The translations under genes and the position numbers were made by a program. From Phyllostachys edulis (Eukaryota; Streptophyta; Magnoliopsida; Poales; Poaceae), in NCBI GenBank assembly GCA_036346405.1, contig CM070550.1, forward strand, positions 16,774,115 to 16,838,114: a stretch of 64,000 bases of DNA, written 5' to 3'. The notes beneath the pieces are model-generated. The model made no database searches. It was not told where the DNA came from and saw only the letters and a list, made by a program, of their open reading frames with translations. Shown here piece by piece: positions 1 to 12,022 of the stretch. Position 1 is the first letter of the stretch, and each line of letters opens with the position of its first letter.

Positions 1-2299
1 GGACCACGAGTACATGACCCAGCTTAGTGAGCCAAGTCTACCCGGGTATGGCTTAGGGTTAGGTTTACATCTAGGGTTTGAGATGCCTGGCTGACGAATG
101 GGGTCCACGAGGCATAGAGTAGGTTCATGGTATATTGGGTTCATGGAATAGGCACTGACATGCGGGGCCGGCTTGGCATAGACTTGGTTCACATGAACCA
201 TGTCCATACGGCTTTTGTTTAGGGCTAGGGTTTGACTGGCATTGACTGAGAAAGGGGCCCCGCAGGTCATAGACTAGGTTCCTATGAATAATGTCCATTC
301 GGTTCAACCTCAGGGTTTAGGGTTTGTGAACATGTAGGCGTCTACATGGCCATGGTCGCTGAGGTGGCACAAGACAAGGCGACAACATGGCGGTGAGGTG
401 GCGTTGGCAACGCACAGAGGCAAGGTAGCATGCCGACGGGCAGCCCACAAGGCTAGGGCAGGTTCACCGTGGACTCGGTCCATGGTTTTGGCTTTTAGGG
501 TTAGGGCTTTGCTTACGCGGCATACACATGGCATCCATGTGTGCACGTGCGTTGACAAGGACCTAAGGTGGTAAGGCTGATGACGTGGTGAGGTTGCCGA
601 TGTGGCGGGTAGTGCTATCACAGCGCCGACATGGCTGCCACGTAGGACGAAATGACAACATGGTGGTGACGATGCAGAGGACGAGGCTTGCTGACGTGCA
701 GCTAGGTAGCTGGTGACATGGTCCTAACGAGGGGCATGATCTGAGTTTGGTTCTGGGCTCCTGGATCGATCGCCACAAGAGGAGAAGAGAGAGAGAGAGG
801 GGTGTAGGCCCACACGGAAGGGACACAGAGGGGTGGCGCGGCAGCCATGGCTTCCTCGGTTCATCCACGGTGGCGACGAACGACGATCGGTTGGGCTCCG
901 GCGAGGACACACACGGGGTGGGGCCATGCTGTCAAGGGGTGTAGAGAGAGAGATGTGGACAGGGCCCACATGGAAGGGGATTAGCAGAGGGAGGCGGCGT
1001 CTATGGTGTCCTCGGGTCGGCATCAACGGTGACGAGCGGCGGCGCAGTGGCTTCCACGAGATCAACGGTGGCGGCGACGCTAGGTGCGGCGACTCTGGCT
1101 TGGTTAGGCCAGGGCGAGCATGTGAAGGCGGCGGGAGATAAATTGAGGTGGCGGCGCTCGGTCTCGTCGGCCAGCCGAAGCTGCGGCCATAGCGACGTAG
1201 AAGAACGGCAAAACAGGGAGAGCGAGGTGAGACAAACAAGGTGACGCGGATGAATTTAGAAGGAAATTACCGGGCAGTGAAGAACATGAAGAGGTGTTCT
1301 CGATTGTGCAGGCGCGGCCGGATCCGATGAGGATGAAGTGCGCCGGAGATGGGGGCTCGGATTTGGGACGAGGGCAGCACGGGGGTCTTGAAGATGGCGT
1401 CGTTGAGGACGGAGGGCACCGAGTCGGCGAGGAACGGCGATGGAGCGCGCGGCGCCGGAGCTCGGAGAAGAAGTTCGAGGCGATGACTTGGCGGCGCTAG
1501 AAGGCGTCCCGGCGGAGGAGGAGCTTGGGCGGCGGTGCGAGGTGACGTGGACGCGATGGCGTGTGGAGGCGCCACGACGGAGGACGACGAAGAGGGGTGC
1601 AGCGCCGGGCTTGAAGACGAAGACGGCTCAGCGTCGTCGCTTGGCGGGTCCTTGGTGGCGGCGCCTAGGGCACACCAGCGGCGGTGCTAGGGCTTGGAGG
1701 GCGGCGGCGCGAGGGGAGCGCGGACGCGTAGGAGGCGACGCTATTTATAGCGAAGCGGCGTGGAGGGCACGAACGCCAAGCGCGGCAAGACTCAAGACGC
1801 AAGACGCAAGACTTGCACATCTTGGCGGTACCGGGCGGCGCAGCGGCTCTGCTGGCAAAGTGGCTCAAGGCAATGGGTGCATTAGGGTTTAGCGGCAATG
1901 GGTCGCTAAGCGCGAATGGGCCTAAGAAAGTGATGGGCTGGGTCGGACGGAAAGGAATGGAAGGAAAAGATTTGGCCCAAAAGGGAATTGAGCCCAAAGA
2001 ATAATCTGAGATTTTAATTAGTTTTCATTTTAGAAAATAGCCGAAAATCCAAAAGGGCAATTAGAAAATAGCAAATGCACTCGGAAAAATTCTAGAAAAA
2101 TCTAGAAAATATATCCAAGCACATAGAATCCAAATAAAATAGTTTTGATAATAGTTGATGTTGAGATTAATCATATTAAATTATTTTTGATTTATGAAAG
2201 TCCCAATTAAGCTTTATTAATTCGAATAAAATTGGTGAAATTTTCCAGGGACCTAAACTAATCAAAAGATTTTTGAAAAGCCAAATTTTGGGACGTTAC
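1..2299 (-). mobile_element. Gypsy-type LTR, minus orientation, cut by window edge
   Basis: Read on the minus strand, this block starts with TGTAACGTCCCAAAATTTGG at 2299, a start typical of long LTRs in Del/Tekay-like gypsy elements. An AT-rich stretch follows (2005-2299), then a GC-rich body. A minus-strand TATA box (ctataaatag, 1741-1750) fits an LTR promoter. Two diverged repeats about 100 bp apart lie at 175-330 (atagacttggttc and atagactaggttc). The short ORFs here share no family motif and are treated as chance. The other LTR end is outside the window. The family assignment is inferred from the LTR start only. Confidence 0.55.
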
Positions 2300-2950
2300 A
2301 CTATCTCTGAAGTTCAGGAATATCGGAACTACCAGCGGTTTGATTGTGGTACTACCGGCATGTAACCTGCGAAACTACCGCTACGGTTGTAAAAATCGCA
2401 TTAACTACTCTCGCACGGTTTTTATCCTTTCTTCACCTGAGCAGTCCTACCACACTCGTTCCACACCCATTTCGTCCTCCCTCAGTTCCTCTCTCCCAAA
2501 CCGAAGAAATCTCGAACCTCCTCGAAAATTCCTCAAATTTCTTTAGGTTTTCGATGATTCCTGTTGATTCCTTGCGACCTAAGGGTCTCTCTCCCCAATT
2601 CTCAAGGTAAAATCTGTTTTAATCCTCTCTTTTTACCTTGCGTTCAAACCCTAGGTCTCAAATTAGGTTTAATTGAAATGTGGATGATTCAATCGGTTTT
2701 TCTCGGGCAAAATTATGGGGTCGCCCGATCTTCTCGATGTAGGATCAAGATACTCACATGTAGCCTCTCGAATCATAGTGATCCCCCATTTCCAATGCAA
2801 GAACGAACACTCTTTAATTCGCGAGAACACATGCGCCGGACTTCATGACCACCAAGCAAAGCCCTATCGCTCTCCCAATTCCCAGCGGAAAGGTTGAACG
2901 ATCTCGATTTGCAAGAACTCTCAATTTTTCCCATTGATGCCATCGGCCAT
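2300..2950 (+). other. Repeat-derived stretch, possibly SIRE-like internal region
   Basis: No convincing gene. At 2330-2395 there are several actaccg/gcggt motifs like those in the SIRE-like LTRs at 9300 and 48440. A leader-like CT-rich stretch follows, then two short ORFs with no recognisable domain. It may be the segment between pol and the extra 3' ORF of a SIRE-like element, but this is an inference. Confidence 0.3.
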
Positions 2951-3480
2951 CAAGAAGAAAAGCAATATGTTATTTTTTTATCTCATAAAATCTGGTCTGC
3001 TACAATGGAAAGGGTGGCGGCTACTTAAGGGCACACCAACCCTTCCTTCACGCACGCACTGGCCTTGGCCTGTTTTGAGTGGGTTCAGGTGACCGAATTC
3101 TTTTCTTGTTTGGTTGAAGAGCTAGCCTTCCTAACTATGTTTGGTTCAGACTCAAAGACTAAATAAAAGTACATGGCCCATGGGCTTGACCGAACACATG
3201 GCAAGCCAGCCAACTCCTTTGGTTTTTATTTTCCCACGCCTTGGGTCTTCCTCTCATGTGCATGGCCTTTGGACTTGGTGACCGCATGGCTGGTAATGTC
3301 TTTCCCCTTGATTGGCCGCACGGATTGGGTTTCACCCCTTGCTTGCTCAGCCGTATGGACTTCTCCCTCCTTGGTTCCAAAACCCTTATGTTCTTCAAAC
3401 CTAAGAATGCACAAGAAATTGGCACGAGGTAGTATATTGTTCTCATCAATAGAAGGAAATGCATTAATAAACAAATTCCC
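2951..3480 (-). mobile_element. 3' flank and probable LTR of the minus-strand gypsy element
   Basis: This lies directly downstream of the integrase stop of the gypsy element on the minus strand. It has no coding signal. A minus-strand TGATGAGAAC at about 3449 is a possible LTR start. No polypurine tract is clear and no matching 5' LTR was found, so the boundaries are uncertain. Confidence 0.35.
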
Positions 3481-6400
3481 CTATTGTTGTAGTAGTTTAG
3501 CTCTTGCCCTTGTCATGGGACCTTGAGGTACATCATGTGTAGCATCCTTATGCACACTTGGAGAGATAGAAGATGTAGTAGTAGGGATGTCCTCATCATC
3601 CTCCCTCTCTTGAAAAGGAGTCGTCCTTGACTCTGTATCGTCTTGCCCAAAGAATGGTGACAAATCAGCAACATTGAAAGTAGTACTGACCCCATAATCG
3701 TCTCCTGGAAGCTCAACTTTATATGCATTATCAATGATATTGGCAAGCGCTTTGAAAGGACAATCACCGCGGGGCATTAACTTTGATTTACGCTTCTCTG
3801 GAAAGCGTTCTTTGCAAATATGAACACACACTAAATCACCTGGTTCAAACAACATTTTCTTTCTAGTCTTGTTAGCTTTGGAAGCATAAGAATGTACCTT
3901 CGCCTCAGTTACCTCTTTAGTCTTTTCATGAAGTTTCTTTACAAAATCAGCATGCTTGGAAACCTCCATGTTAGCATGTTCTTGCAATGGAAGTGGTAGC
4001 AAATTAAATGGTGTGATCGGTTTGAAGCCATACACCACCTCAAATAGACACAATTGAGTAGTAGAATGCACCGCCCGATTATAAGCAAATTCCACATGCA
4101 GCAGACAGTCCTCCCACTCTTTTAGGTTCTTTTTAATCATTGTCCGCAGCAACATGGAGAGTGTACAGTTCACCACCTTCGTTTGTCCATCGGTTTGTGG
4201 GTGATAAGTTGTCGAAAAGAGTAACTTTGTCCCAAGCTTAGCCCACAAAGTCTTCCAAAAATAGCTCATAAACTTCACATCACGATCTGAAACAATGGTG
4301 CAAGGCACGCCATGCAATCTCACAATTTTCCTGAAAAACAAGTCAGCTACATGCGACATATTGTCGCTCTTATGACAAGGAATAAAGTGTGCCATCTTAG
4401 AAAACCTATCCACAACTACAAAAACAGAATCCCTCCCCCTCTTAGTCCTAGGCAATCCTAAAACAAAGTCCATGCTAATATCTTCCCAAAGAGCACTAGG
4501 AACTGGAAGTGGAGTATACAAACAATATGGATTAAGTTTAGACTTAGCTTTATGGCATGTAACACAGCGCTGAACAAATCTCTCAACATCTCGCCTCATG
4601 TTTGGCCAATAAAAGTGATCGGCCAACATCATGAAGGTCTTCTCCCGATCAAAATATCTCATCAGCCCCCTGCATGAGATTCCTGCAACAATAGCAAATG
4701 CACGGAAGAATTTGGAACACATAGCTTGTTAGTTCGAAAGAGAAAACCATCATGGATATGATACTTATCCCATCATTTCTCATCTTTGCATTTAGAATAT
4801 GGTGTTGAAAATTCATGATCAGAAGCATATAATTCTTTCAAACTCTCTAATCTAGGAACCTTAACTTTCAATTGATTTAAAAGCACATTCTTTCTAGAAA
4901 ATGCATCAGCTACCACATTCTTTTTGCCTTTCTTGTATTTAACAATATATGGAAAAGTCTTAATGAATTCAACCTACTTAGCATGTCTACAATTCAGTTT
5001 AGCTTGGCCTTTCAAGTATTTCAAAGCTTCATGATCAGAATGAATGATGAATTCCTTAGGCCAAAGATAATGTTGCCAAGTCTCTAAAGTACGCACAAGA
5101 GCATATAATTCTTTGTCATAAACAGGATAATTCAATTGTGCTCCACTAAGTTTCTCACTAAAGTATGCAACAGGTTTTCTCTCTTGCATTAAAACACCAC
5201 CAATACCTATTCCACTAGCATCACATTTAATCTCAAAAGTTTTAGTGAAATAAGGTAAAACAAGCAATGGTGCTTCAGTCAAACATCGCTTTAATTCAGC
5301 AAAGGCTTTATCTTGTGATTCTCCCCATTCAAAAGCAATGCCCTTTTTAGTTAATTCATTTAATGGGGCAGCAATAGTGCTGAAATCTTTCACAAAACAC
5401 TGATAAAAACCAGCAAGCCCATGAAAGCTACGAATTTGACTAACATTGACAGGAATAGGCCAATTTCGAATAGCTTCAATTTTAGATTCATCGACTTCGA
5501 TTCCATGAGCTGAAACAACATAGCCTAAGAATACCACTTTGTTTGTGCAAAAAGTATACTTCTCAAGATTAGCATACAATTGTTCAGTTCTTAGCACTGC
5601 TAGCACTTGTCTAATATGTTCAATATGTCCTTCCAATGAGCGACTATATATCAAGATGTCATCAAAATAGACTACCACAAATTTGCCCATGAAGTGTCTC
5701 AAAACATGGTTCATTAATCGCGTGAATGTACTGGGAGCATTAGATAAACCAAAATGCATCACTAACCATTCATACAAGCCAAATTTTGTTTTAAAAGCTA
5801 TCTTCCACTCATCACCATGTTTCATTCTAATTTGATGGTATCCACTACACAAATCAATCTTAGAAAAGATAGTAGAGCCACTCAATTCATCAAGCATATC
5901 ATCTAACTTAGGAATAGGATGACGATAACGAATGGTAATATTGTTGATAGCTCTACAGTCTACGCACATTCTCCATGTACCATCTTTCTTAAGAACAAGA
6001 ATGACAGGAACGACACAAGAACTAAGACTTTCGCGTACATACCCTTTTTTCCATGAGTGTTTGCACTTGCCGTTGAATTTCTTTTGTCTCCTCCGGGTTT
6101 GTGTGGTACGGCCGGTTGGGAAGTGGAGCTCCCGGTACCAAGTCAATTTGATGTTCAATGCCTCGAATAGGCGGTACACCAGCGGGTACCTCCTCCGGAA
6201 AGACATCCTCATAAGCCTGCAAAACTTGAGAAACCACGCTAGGAAGAGAGGTTAAGTCATTAGTAGAAAGCAAAACATCTTTGTATAGCAATACAAAGTG
6301 CATCAAAGTGGGATCATCTCTCATCTCTCTTAAATCAGATTTAGTGGCTATCATGACTAACTTTTTCTCTCCCTCATTCTTTCTTTTTCCATTCAGTTTT

Positions 6401-7514
6401 AGCTTGTGGCTCTCACTCACCTTTTGTGTAATCACACTCTTTTGCTCCTTCCCTTTCTCATTCTCTACGTTCACCTTAATCTTTTGCATGTTATCATTCA
6501 CAATTTGAGAAGGAGTCAAATGTCGTAATGTTATTTTTTTGTTATTCCACATGAACTTATATTGATTTGTTCTACCATCATAAATCATAGATCTATCATA
6601 TTGCCATGGTCTTCCTAAAAGTAGGTGACAAACATCCATGGAAACATCATCACACTCCACAGTATCTCAGTAATTCCCAATCTGAAAACTAACATCAACA
6701 GTGTATCCAACATTCATAGAGCCATCATTATTCAACTATTGAATTTGATATGGATGTGGATGTTTCTTGTATTTCAACCCAAGCTTAGTGCAAAGTTCTT
6801 TACTAGCTAAATTGTGGCAACTTCCACCATCAATAATAACTTTGCAACACTTACCATCTTTACTCACCTAAGCTCTTGTTTGGAAAAGATTGCAGCACTG
6901 CTCATGAGTGGGTTTTGCTTGCACACTAAACACCGTCGGTGTACACACAAGGATAGGACCAGCCTCGGGATCACAATAACCATCTTCATGTGCCTCCTCC
7001 CCTTGTCCTTTCTCATGTACCTCTCCAAATCTTCCAAAACCAGCAAGGGCCTCACCTTCCTCCTCGCTAGTAGAGTCGTACTCTCTATTCTCCATTAACA
7101 ATATAACCTTATTATTTGGACAATCACTTTGTATATGACCTCGTCCAAGGCATTTGAAGCATCGGATGACACTACTTCTTGCTGTAGAACCCACTGAAGA
7201 CGAGGTAGAAGGTGATGGACTTTTCTTAGCAATAGGTGTTGTTGCATTTTTTTCCATCTAGTGCAGCACTGGTACTAGGAGCAAAACTTCCACTAGATTG
7301 ATTATTTTTAAAAGAATTGAAACAGGATGTGGGTTTACCTCCTGTAGGTGCTGAACGAGGTGTGTATGATGATGTTCTTGTTACTCTCATATCTTGTTGC
7401 ACTTGCCTTTCAGCCTTGGTTGCTTGATGCGCCAACTCTACCATGTTGTTGTAGGGTTGAAATTCGGTAATGTGTTTGATGGGAGGGTGCAACCCAGAAA
7501 GGAAACGAGCTATT
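3481..7514 (-). pseudogene. Ty3/gypsy gag-pol polyprotein, decayed
   Basis: Minus-strand gypsy polyprotein in the usual order. The gag end has a CCHC knuckle (CFKCLGRGHIQSDC, about 7161-7120). A retropepsin C-terminal part follows (LLLGRPWQYD, about 6620). Reverse transcriptase has YFDD at about 5669-5658, RNase H starts near 5235 (KCDASGIGIGG), and integrase has its zinc region near 4660 and a core with DFVLGLP and SDRDVKF. It is dead: stops and frameshifts fall near 6665, 6040 and 4723, and the residue expected to be the catalytic Glu in the integrase DGQTxVVN motif is Lys. The gag start is lost at about 7514, where the SIRE-like fragment begins. The C-terminus ends in MTRARAKLLQQ, reminiscent of CRM-type chromoviruses. 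That lineage call is tentative. Confidence 0.9.
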
Positions 7515-7524
7515 GTTTATTCTT

Positions 7525-8709
7525 CTTGCTCAAATATATTAGCTCAAATCATGGCCATCTCCATCTCTTTATAATACTGAGGCACAAACTGAATTTGATG
7601 AAGAAATGGGAGAACCTGGGGAGCAACAGATAGACTTGAGGGCGAGTACGCTCTAATGCGTCATAAAAATCAAGTTGTGCTTCCAGATTCTTCTACAAAT
7701 CCAAGATTCCATACTAAATTTCAGAAATTAGTTTATAAACAATTGTATGGCCCCTACAGGCAGTTTGCTGATCATAAGTGGGTGGATTGGCCACATCTTA
7801 ACTCCATGGACAAGTATGATGGAACATATTGGCTTTTTCAGCAAGCCGGTATTCATGATCTTGTAGCACTCAGGAATGACTACGATGAGAAGATTATCAG
7901 GCAGTTCTATGCCACTTTATGTGTATCCCCTGACTTCACTCAGTTGGCATGGATGACAGGAACCAGGTACTTGGATTGCAACAGGCATGAGTTTGAGCTT
8001 GCTCTAAGGACAGAGTCAAGCAGTTATGAGAAGATCAATGACATACCTACTCTTTTGCTTCCAGCCTGGACACGATATTATGATCAGAGTGTTAGGTTTA
8101 CTATAGGAAAGATAGGTGGTCTCCTACCTATTCCCAGTTTGATCAATAGGATCATAAATCATACCATTCTTCCTAAGAGCGGGAACTTTCATGCTATAAG
8201 AGGACACACTTGGAACATAATAGATAATATTATGAATAGGAGGAAGTTTGATGTGATAGATATGATTCTTCGAGAAATTGCCTCCTCCAAGAATGATCGA
8301 GTTAAGAGAATTAATTATGCTCCTTACAAGCCTCAGAAAGATTGATTATCATGGAGGCTTGGGATCTACCCATAAGCCATACAAGCCTCGTGAGGGTCCC
8401 CATATCCCTGTAGATGTTCGTGCTCAGTTTCAGCAAAGGGAGCAAAGGGAAGATGCTCCAAGGGCACCTGTTTAAGAAGAAGGACAAGTCTCTCTTGCTC
8501 AAATTTATTAAGCTATTCTGGAGATTAAGAATACTCAGCAAGAATTTCAAGCTGAAACCAACAATAGGTTGGATGCATTGACAAATAGTGTGACTGCTCT
8601 TGAGCAAGCTCTAATAACTCCAAGATGCTTTGGACGACGTCGCCTCAACACACCTCCAGGGGCTTCATCCTCTCACGCTCCACCACCTCCTCAAGACCCT
8701 GCTGAGTGA
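7525..8709 (+). pseudogene. Extra 3' ORF of SIRE-like copia element (env-like/unknown), frameshifted
   Basis: The main ORF (7656-8345) encodes about 229 aa, rich in aromatic and basic residues, including WLFQQAGIHDLVALRNDYDE. One frameshift upstream, near 7630, would join an acidic lead-in (TEAQTEFDEEMGE). One frameshift near 8340 leads into a Pro-rich region and a short coiled-coil-like segment ending at TGA 8707-8709. Its place between pol and the 3' LTR of a SIRE-like copia element matches the additional ORF (often called env-like) of that lineage. The sequence recalls the 'putative plant transposon protein' domains annotated in grasses. I see no clear transmembrane segment, so an envelope role is unsupported. 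Confidence 0.6.
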
Positions 8710-9299
8710 CTTTTTGGTATTTTGATGCCAAAGGGGGAGAAATTAGGAGGAGAAAGAAGAAAAGGATTGAAGAGTTAAGGGGAAGCAAACAAGAAAAGAA
8801 GCTTAGGCTGCAGCTACTATTTATTATATAATCTATGTTCACATGTTGTGCTTAATACTTGGAACTTGTGTGTTCGTAATAGCCTAGTTTAAACTTTGTT
8901 ACGATGTTATGTTCTCTTATCTTTATAATATCTTGTTGAACTTGGTACTTATATTATGGTTATGTTATTCTCTTGAATTGCATTCTCTCTATCTTATGGT
9001 TATTTATTGTATTCTCTCAAGTTTTAACAAGCAAAAGAAACTCCGCCAAAATTTTCAAAATCTCTACATGTGATTGCAAAAACATCTTCTCATTTATATG
9101 CACATGTTTAGGGGGAGCTTTCTTTGAAATGACTTTAACAAGAAAATAATTCTTAAAACTCTATTGAGCTCATTGCAAGAATTATTTTGTTAAGTCACAA
9201 CAAGAATATACAACTCGTTTTACAACAAGTGGTATATTCAAAACCTTATCTTTCTCACACATTGATTGAGTTGTCATCAATTATCAAAAGGGGGGAGAT
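8710..9299 (+). other. SIRE-like 3' untranslated region with polypurine tract
   Basis: AT-rich non-coding stretch after the extra ORF. It contains 'gatgccaaagggggagaaat' at 8725-8744 and ends in a polypurine tract (aaaaggggggaga, 9286-9298) immediately before the LTR. This tract primes plus-strand synthesis in LTR retrotransposons and marks 9300 as the start of a 3' LTR. Confidence 0.75.
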
Positions 9300-10845
9300 T
9301 GAAAGCATCTAGGCCCTTAAAAATTGTTTTGGTAATTAATGACAATATGTGAATATGGGACTAACATGTTTATTAAGTATTTACAAGGTTAAGTCCCAGT
9401 GATGAATATGACAACTTGGAGATGCATGCTAAAGGTCAACATGAAGATCAATATGGTTCAAAGACAAGGTACAAGTAGTCTAGGATCCTTTTTAAGTTTA
9501 CTGGTCTTAGGAGAAAAGGATGGAAGACCGGATTTTAGGTTAAATGCCGCACTATTAAGAGGGATTATGACTAGTAGCTTGATAGCATGTTCTTGTACCA
9601 TTTGGATCAATATAGGATCATGCATGCACTTAGAATTTGTTTTGGAAACCAACTATACATTTTCCCATGAAGAGCGGTAATACCGATGTGTTATTGGCGG
9701 TACTACCACACTGCGGTATGACCGGGATAGTGGTGCGGTACTACCGCAACCCGATCGTACCGAAGATTAGTTGGCGGTACGAATTTTCCAGAGTGACACC
9801 TTTTTGGCTTGGTTGCTTACCCGATGAGCGGTAGTTCCAGAGTTTACTTGGCGGTACGACCACATCGCAGTATGACCGTATTTCTTCAGCGGAATTACCA
9901 CACCCCGGTGTTACCGAAAAATAGCAGCGGTACGTATTTCCAGTGAGTGCTTGTTTTGGACTCAAAAGTGAAGCGGTAGTACCGCCTGTATTTTTCGGTA
10001 TGACCGATAAGCGGAACCACCGCATGATCCATGGCGGTAGTACCACGCCGTATTTCCAACGACTAGATCAGAGCAGTTAATGCGTCTGCGCTAGCTGTTA
10101 CTGTGCATTTTAGGAAGGTGCGATAGTACCAGTCATTGAACGGCGATACTACCGCATTTGCTGAAAAGTTTGGGGTTTTGCCCCTAACGGTCGTATTTAT
10201 TTGTGGGGGTATAAATACCCCTCCACCAACTCAAGGACAGATAGAGAGACTTCATTTAACATCCTTTGAGCCTTGAGCATTCTCTATACACCTCCAATAC
10301 ACTTGTTGCATTCATTGTGAGGTGGTTGAGCCAAATTCAAGTGCATTTATTCTAGATTGATCCTTAGCACTTGATTGCTGTCAAGTGAAGATTGTGGTTC
10401 ATTACTCTTGGTGTTTGCCAACACCTAGACGACTTGGCGGGAGTTCGTGTGGTGATCTCTTCAAGGAGATTGTGAAGAGGACCGACGCCGAATTGTGAGT
10501 GATTTGGTGTTTACCATCTCCGGAGCGGAGCAAGAACAACCAATAGTGATCGAGGGAATGCTTAATTTGTGAAACTGACTTGATTAGTTCAAGCTTCCTC
10601 AACGTGGACTAGTGAAACCGATAAGTCTTCGATACCACGGGAAAAACTTCGTTGTCTTCATTGTGGTTTATTCTTGTCTTTACTATTTCTGCATTTACAT
10701 TTCTAACAATTATCTTGTGTAGAATTGCTTAGCTAGAATTGTATCGAGTTTAGACTTAGTTCATAATTGTCTTAAATTGTTAATTAGTCGAAAAGTTTTA
10801 AAACCTCGTATTCACCCCCTCTAGTCGGTTATCCTTGATCCTACA
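9300..10845 (+). repeat. 3' LTR of SIRE/Maximus-like copia element (1546 bp)
   Basis: Starts TGAAAGCATCTAGG and ends GATCCTACA. It is closely similar along its length to the LTR at 48440-49959. Because it follows a polypurine tract it is a 3' LTR; its 5' partner is not in the window. A TATA box (TATAAATA, 10210-10217) probably marks the LTR promoter. The U3 part (9675-10160) holds many short imperfect palindromes of the form gcggtantaccgc. The sequence from 10846 onward is unrelated to the element. Confidence 0.88.
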
Positions 10846-11235
10846 AAGGACAACCATGACGAAATACGACCCCATGTTGAAACTTCAAGGATCGGGATTT
10901 GAAAGTCGTTTAAACTTGAAGTTTCAAGTTTGAACCTTAATGAAATTCAAGTTTCAGGTTTGAAACTTGTTGGAACTTCAATCAAAACTTCAAATTTCGG
11001 AATTGAAACTCACTGAAACTTCAACTTTCAACTTGAAGTTTCAGATTTGAAACTTCAACTGAAACTCATTGAAACTTAAAATTTCAGATTTGAAACTATA
11101 AACTCTTTTTTGAAACTTCAAGTTTCAAATTTGAAACACGTTGAAACTCTTAGGTTTCAGATCCAAAAGTGTTTGATAACCGGTTTAACACTGGAAACCG
11201 GTACCAGGGATTATTTTTTCATGACAGATTTTTGA
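10846..11235. repeat. Array of GAAACTTC/AAGTTTC short inverted motifs, with an ACCGGT tail
   Basis: About 290 bp (10877-11165) is built almost wholly from ttgaaactt, caagtttc and related words on both strands, so it can fold into many small hairpins. It is followed by ataaccggtttaac and ggaaaccggtacc (11175-11210). It starts directly after the SIRE-like LTR. It is probably part of a non-autonomous transposon; similar ACCGGT-rich ends are seen at 28480-28995. No TSD was identified. Confidence 0.5.
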
Positions 11236-12022
11236 ATCCTTGCTTGCAGATATGTTAATAATGACTGACTTAGAACATCTCCAACTCATTGTTTGTATGA
11301 TCGTCCCTTACAGCATCCACACCATCTACCAACAACATTGAAGTCATCCTCTCCAACCCAAACTTACATAAATTATACTCTCCCTGTGTCACCTTCATGC
11401 ATTTTTTTTAATATTTTAGTTGTATTATTATGAATCGTAATTGCTCGAATAAACATAACTTATATTGGAGTTATATTCAAAACAACAGATCCAAAAAATT
11501 TATAAGCAAGATCATGCGTGGCCATATGACATGTCTAGTACGAACAAAGTTCCCAGCAAAAACTTGCAGATATCTGACAAAGGAAAAGCCTTTAGATTGG
11601 ATCACGACCAAATGGATTATTGTACAAGTAAGCTGATGCAAGCTAATTCCATCGGCACATCTCATGACACAAATTCGCTGCCCCAAAAAGCCATACATTA
11701 TTAGTTCACCAGCTTCTACTGCCCACCTCAGTTGTTAGTTTGTTACCCAGCACGGTGTGGAACAGAGGAAGCAGCCATTAGCCAATCTAATCATGCACAC
11801 GAACAGCAATTTCTCTAACAACTCCTTGGTACAATGAAATTTAGTGCACTGTTTTGGTCTGCATCCCTGGCTTACTGTAGTGCCGCAAGGCAATAAATTT
11901 TGTGCATACACCCTCAGTATGCAACAATCACCATCTAGTGCAATCTCATTGAATCATCTAGCTTCAACATCTGTAGTCCAAAATCTTCACTTGTCCCCCA
12001 CTGCTCAGGGCTTGATGTGATT
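11236..12022. other. Intergenic and 3' untranslated region of the WD40 gene
   Basis: No gene seen. The part nearest 12022 should be the 3' UTR of the minus-strand WD40 gene. No clear poly(A) signal or transposon boundary could be assigned. Confidence 0.5.

Noticed and set aside
310..1997. Several ORFs of 60-170 aa on both strands in the first 2 kb
   Set aside because: GC-rich LTR sequence with mutually overlapping frames, no conserved motif and no splice-linked partners.
10877..11165. CRISPR-like or satellite array
   Set aside because: No fixed repeat length and no unique spacers; a eukaryotic low-complexity inverted-motif region.
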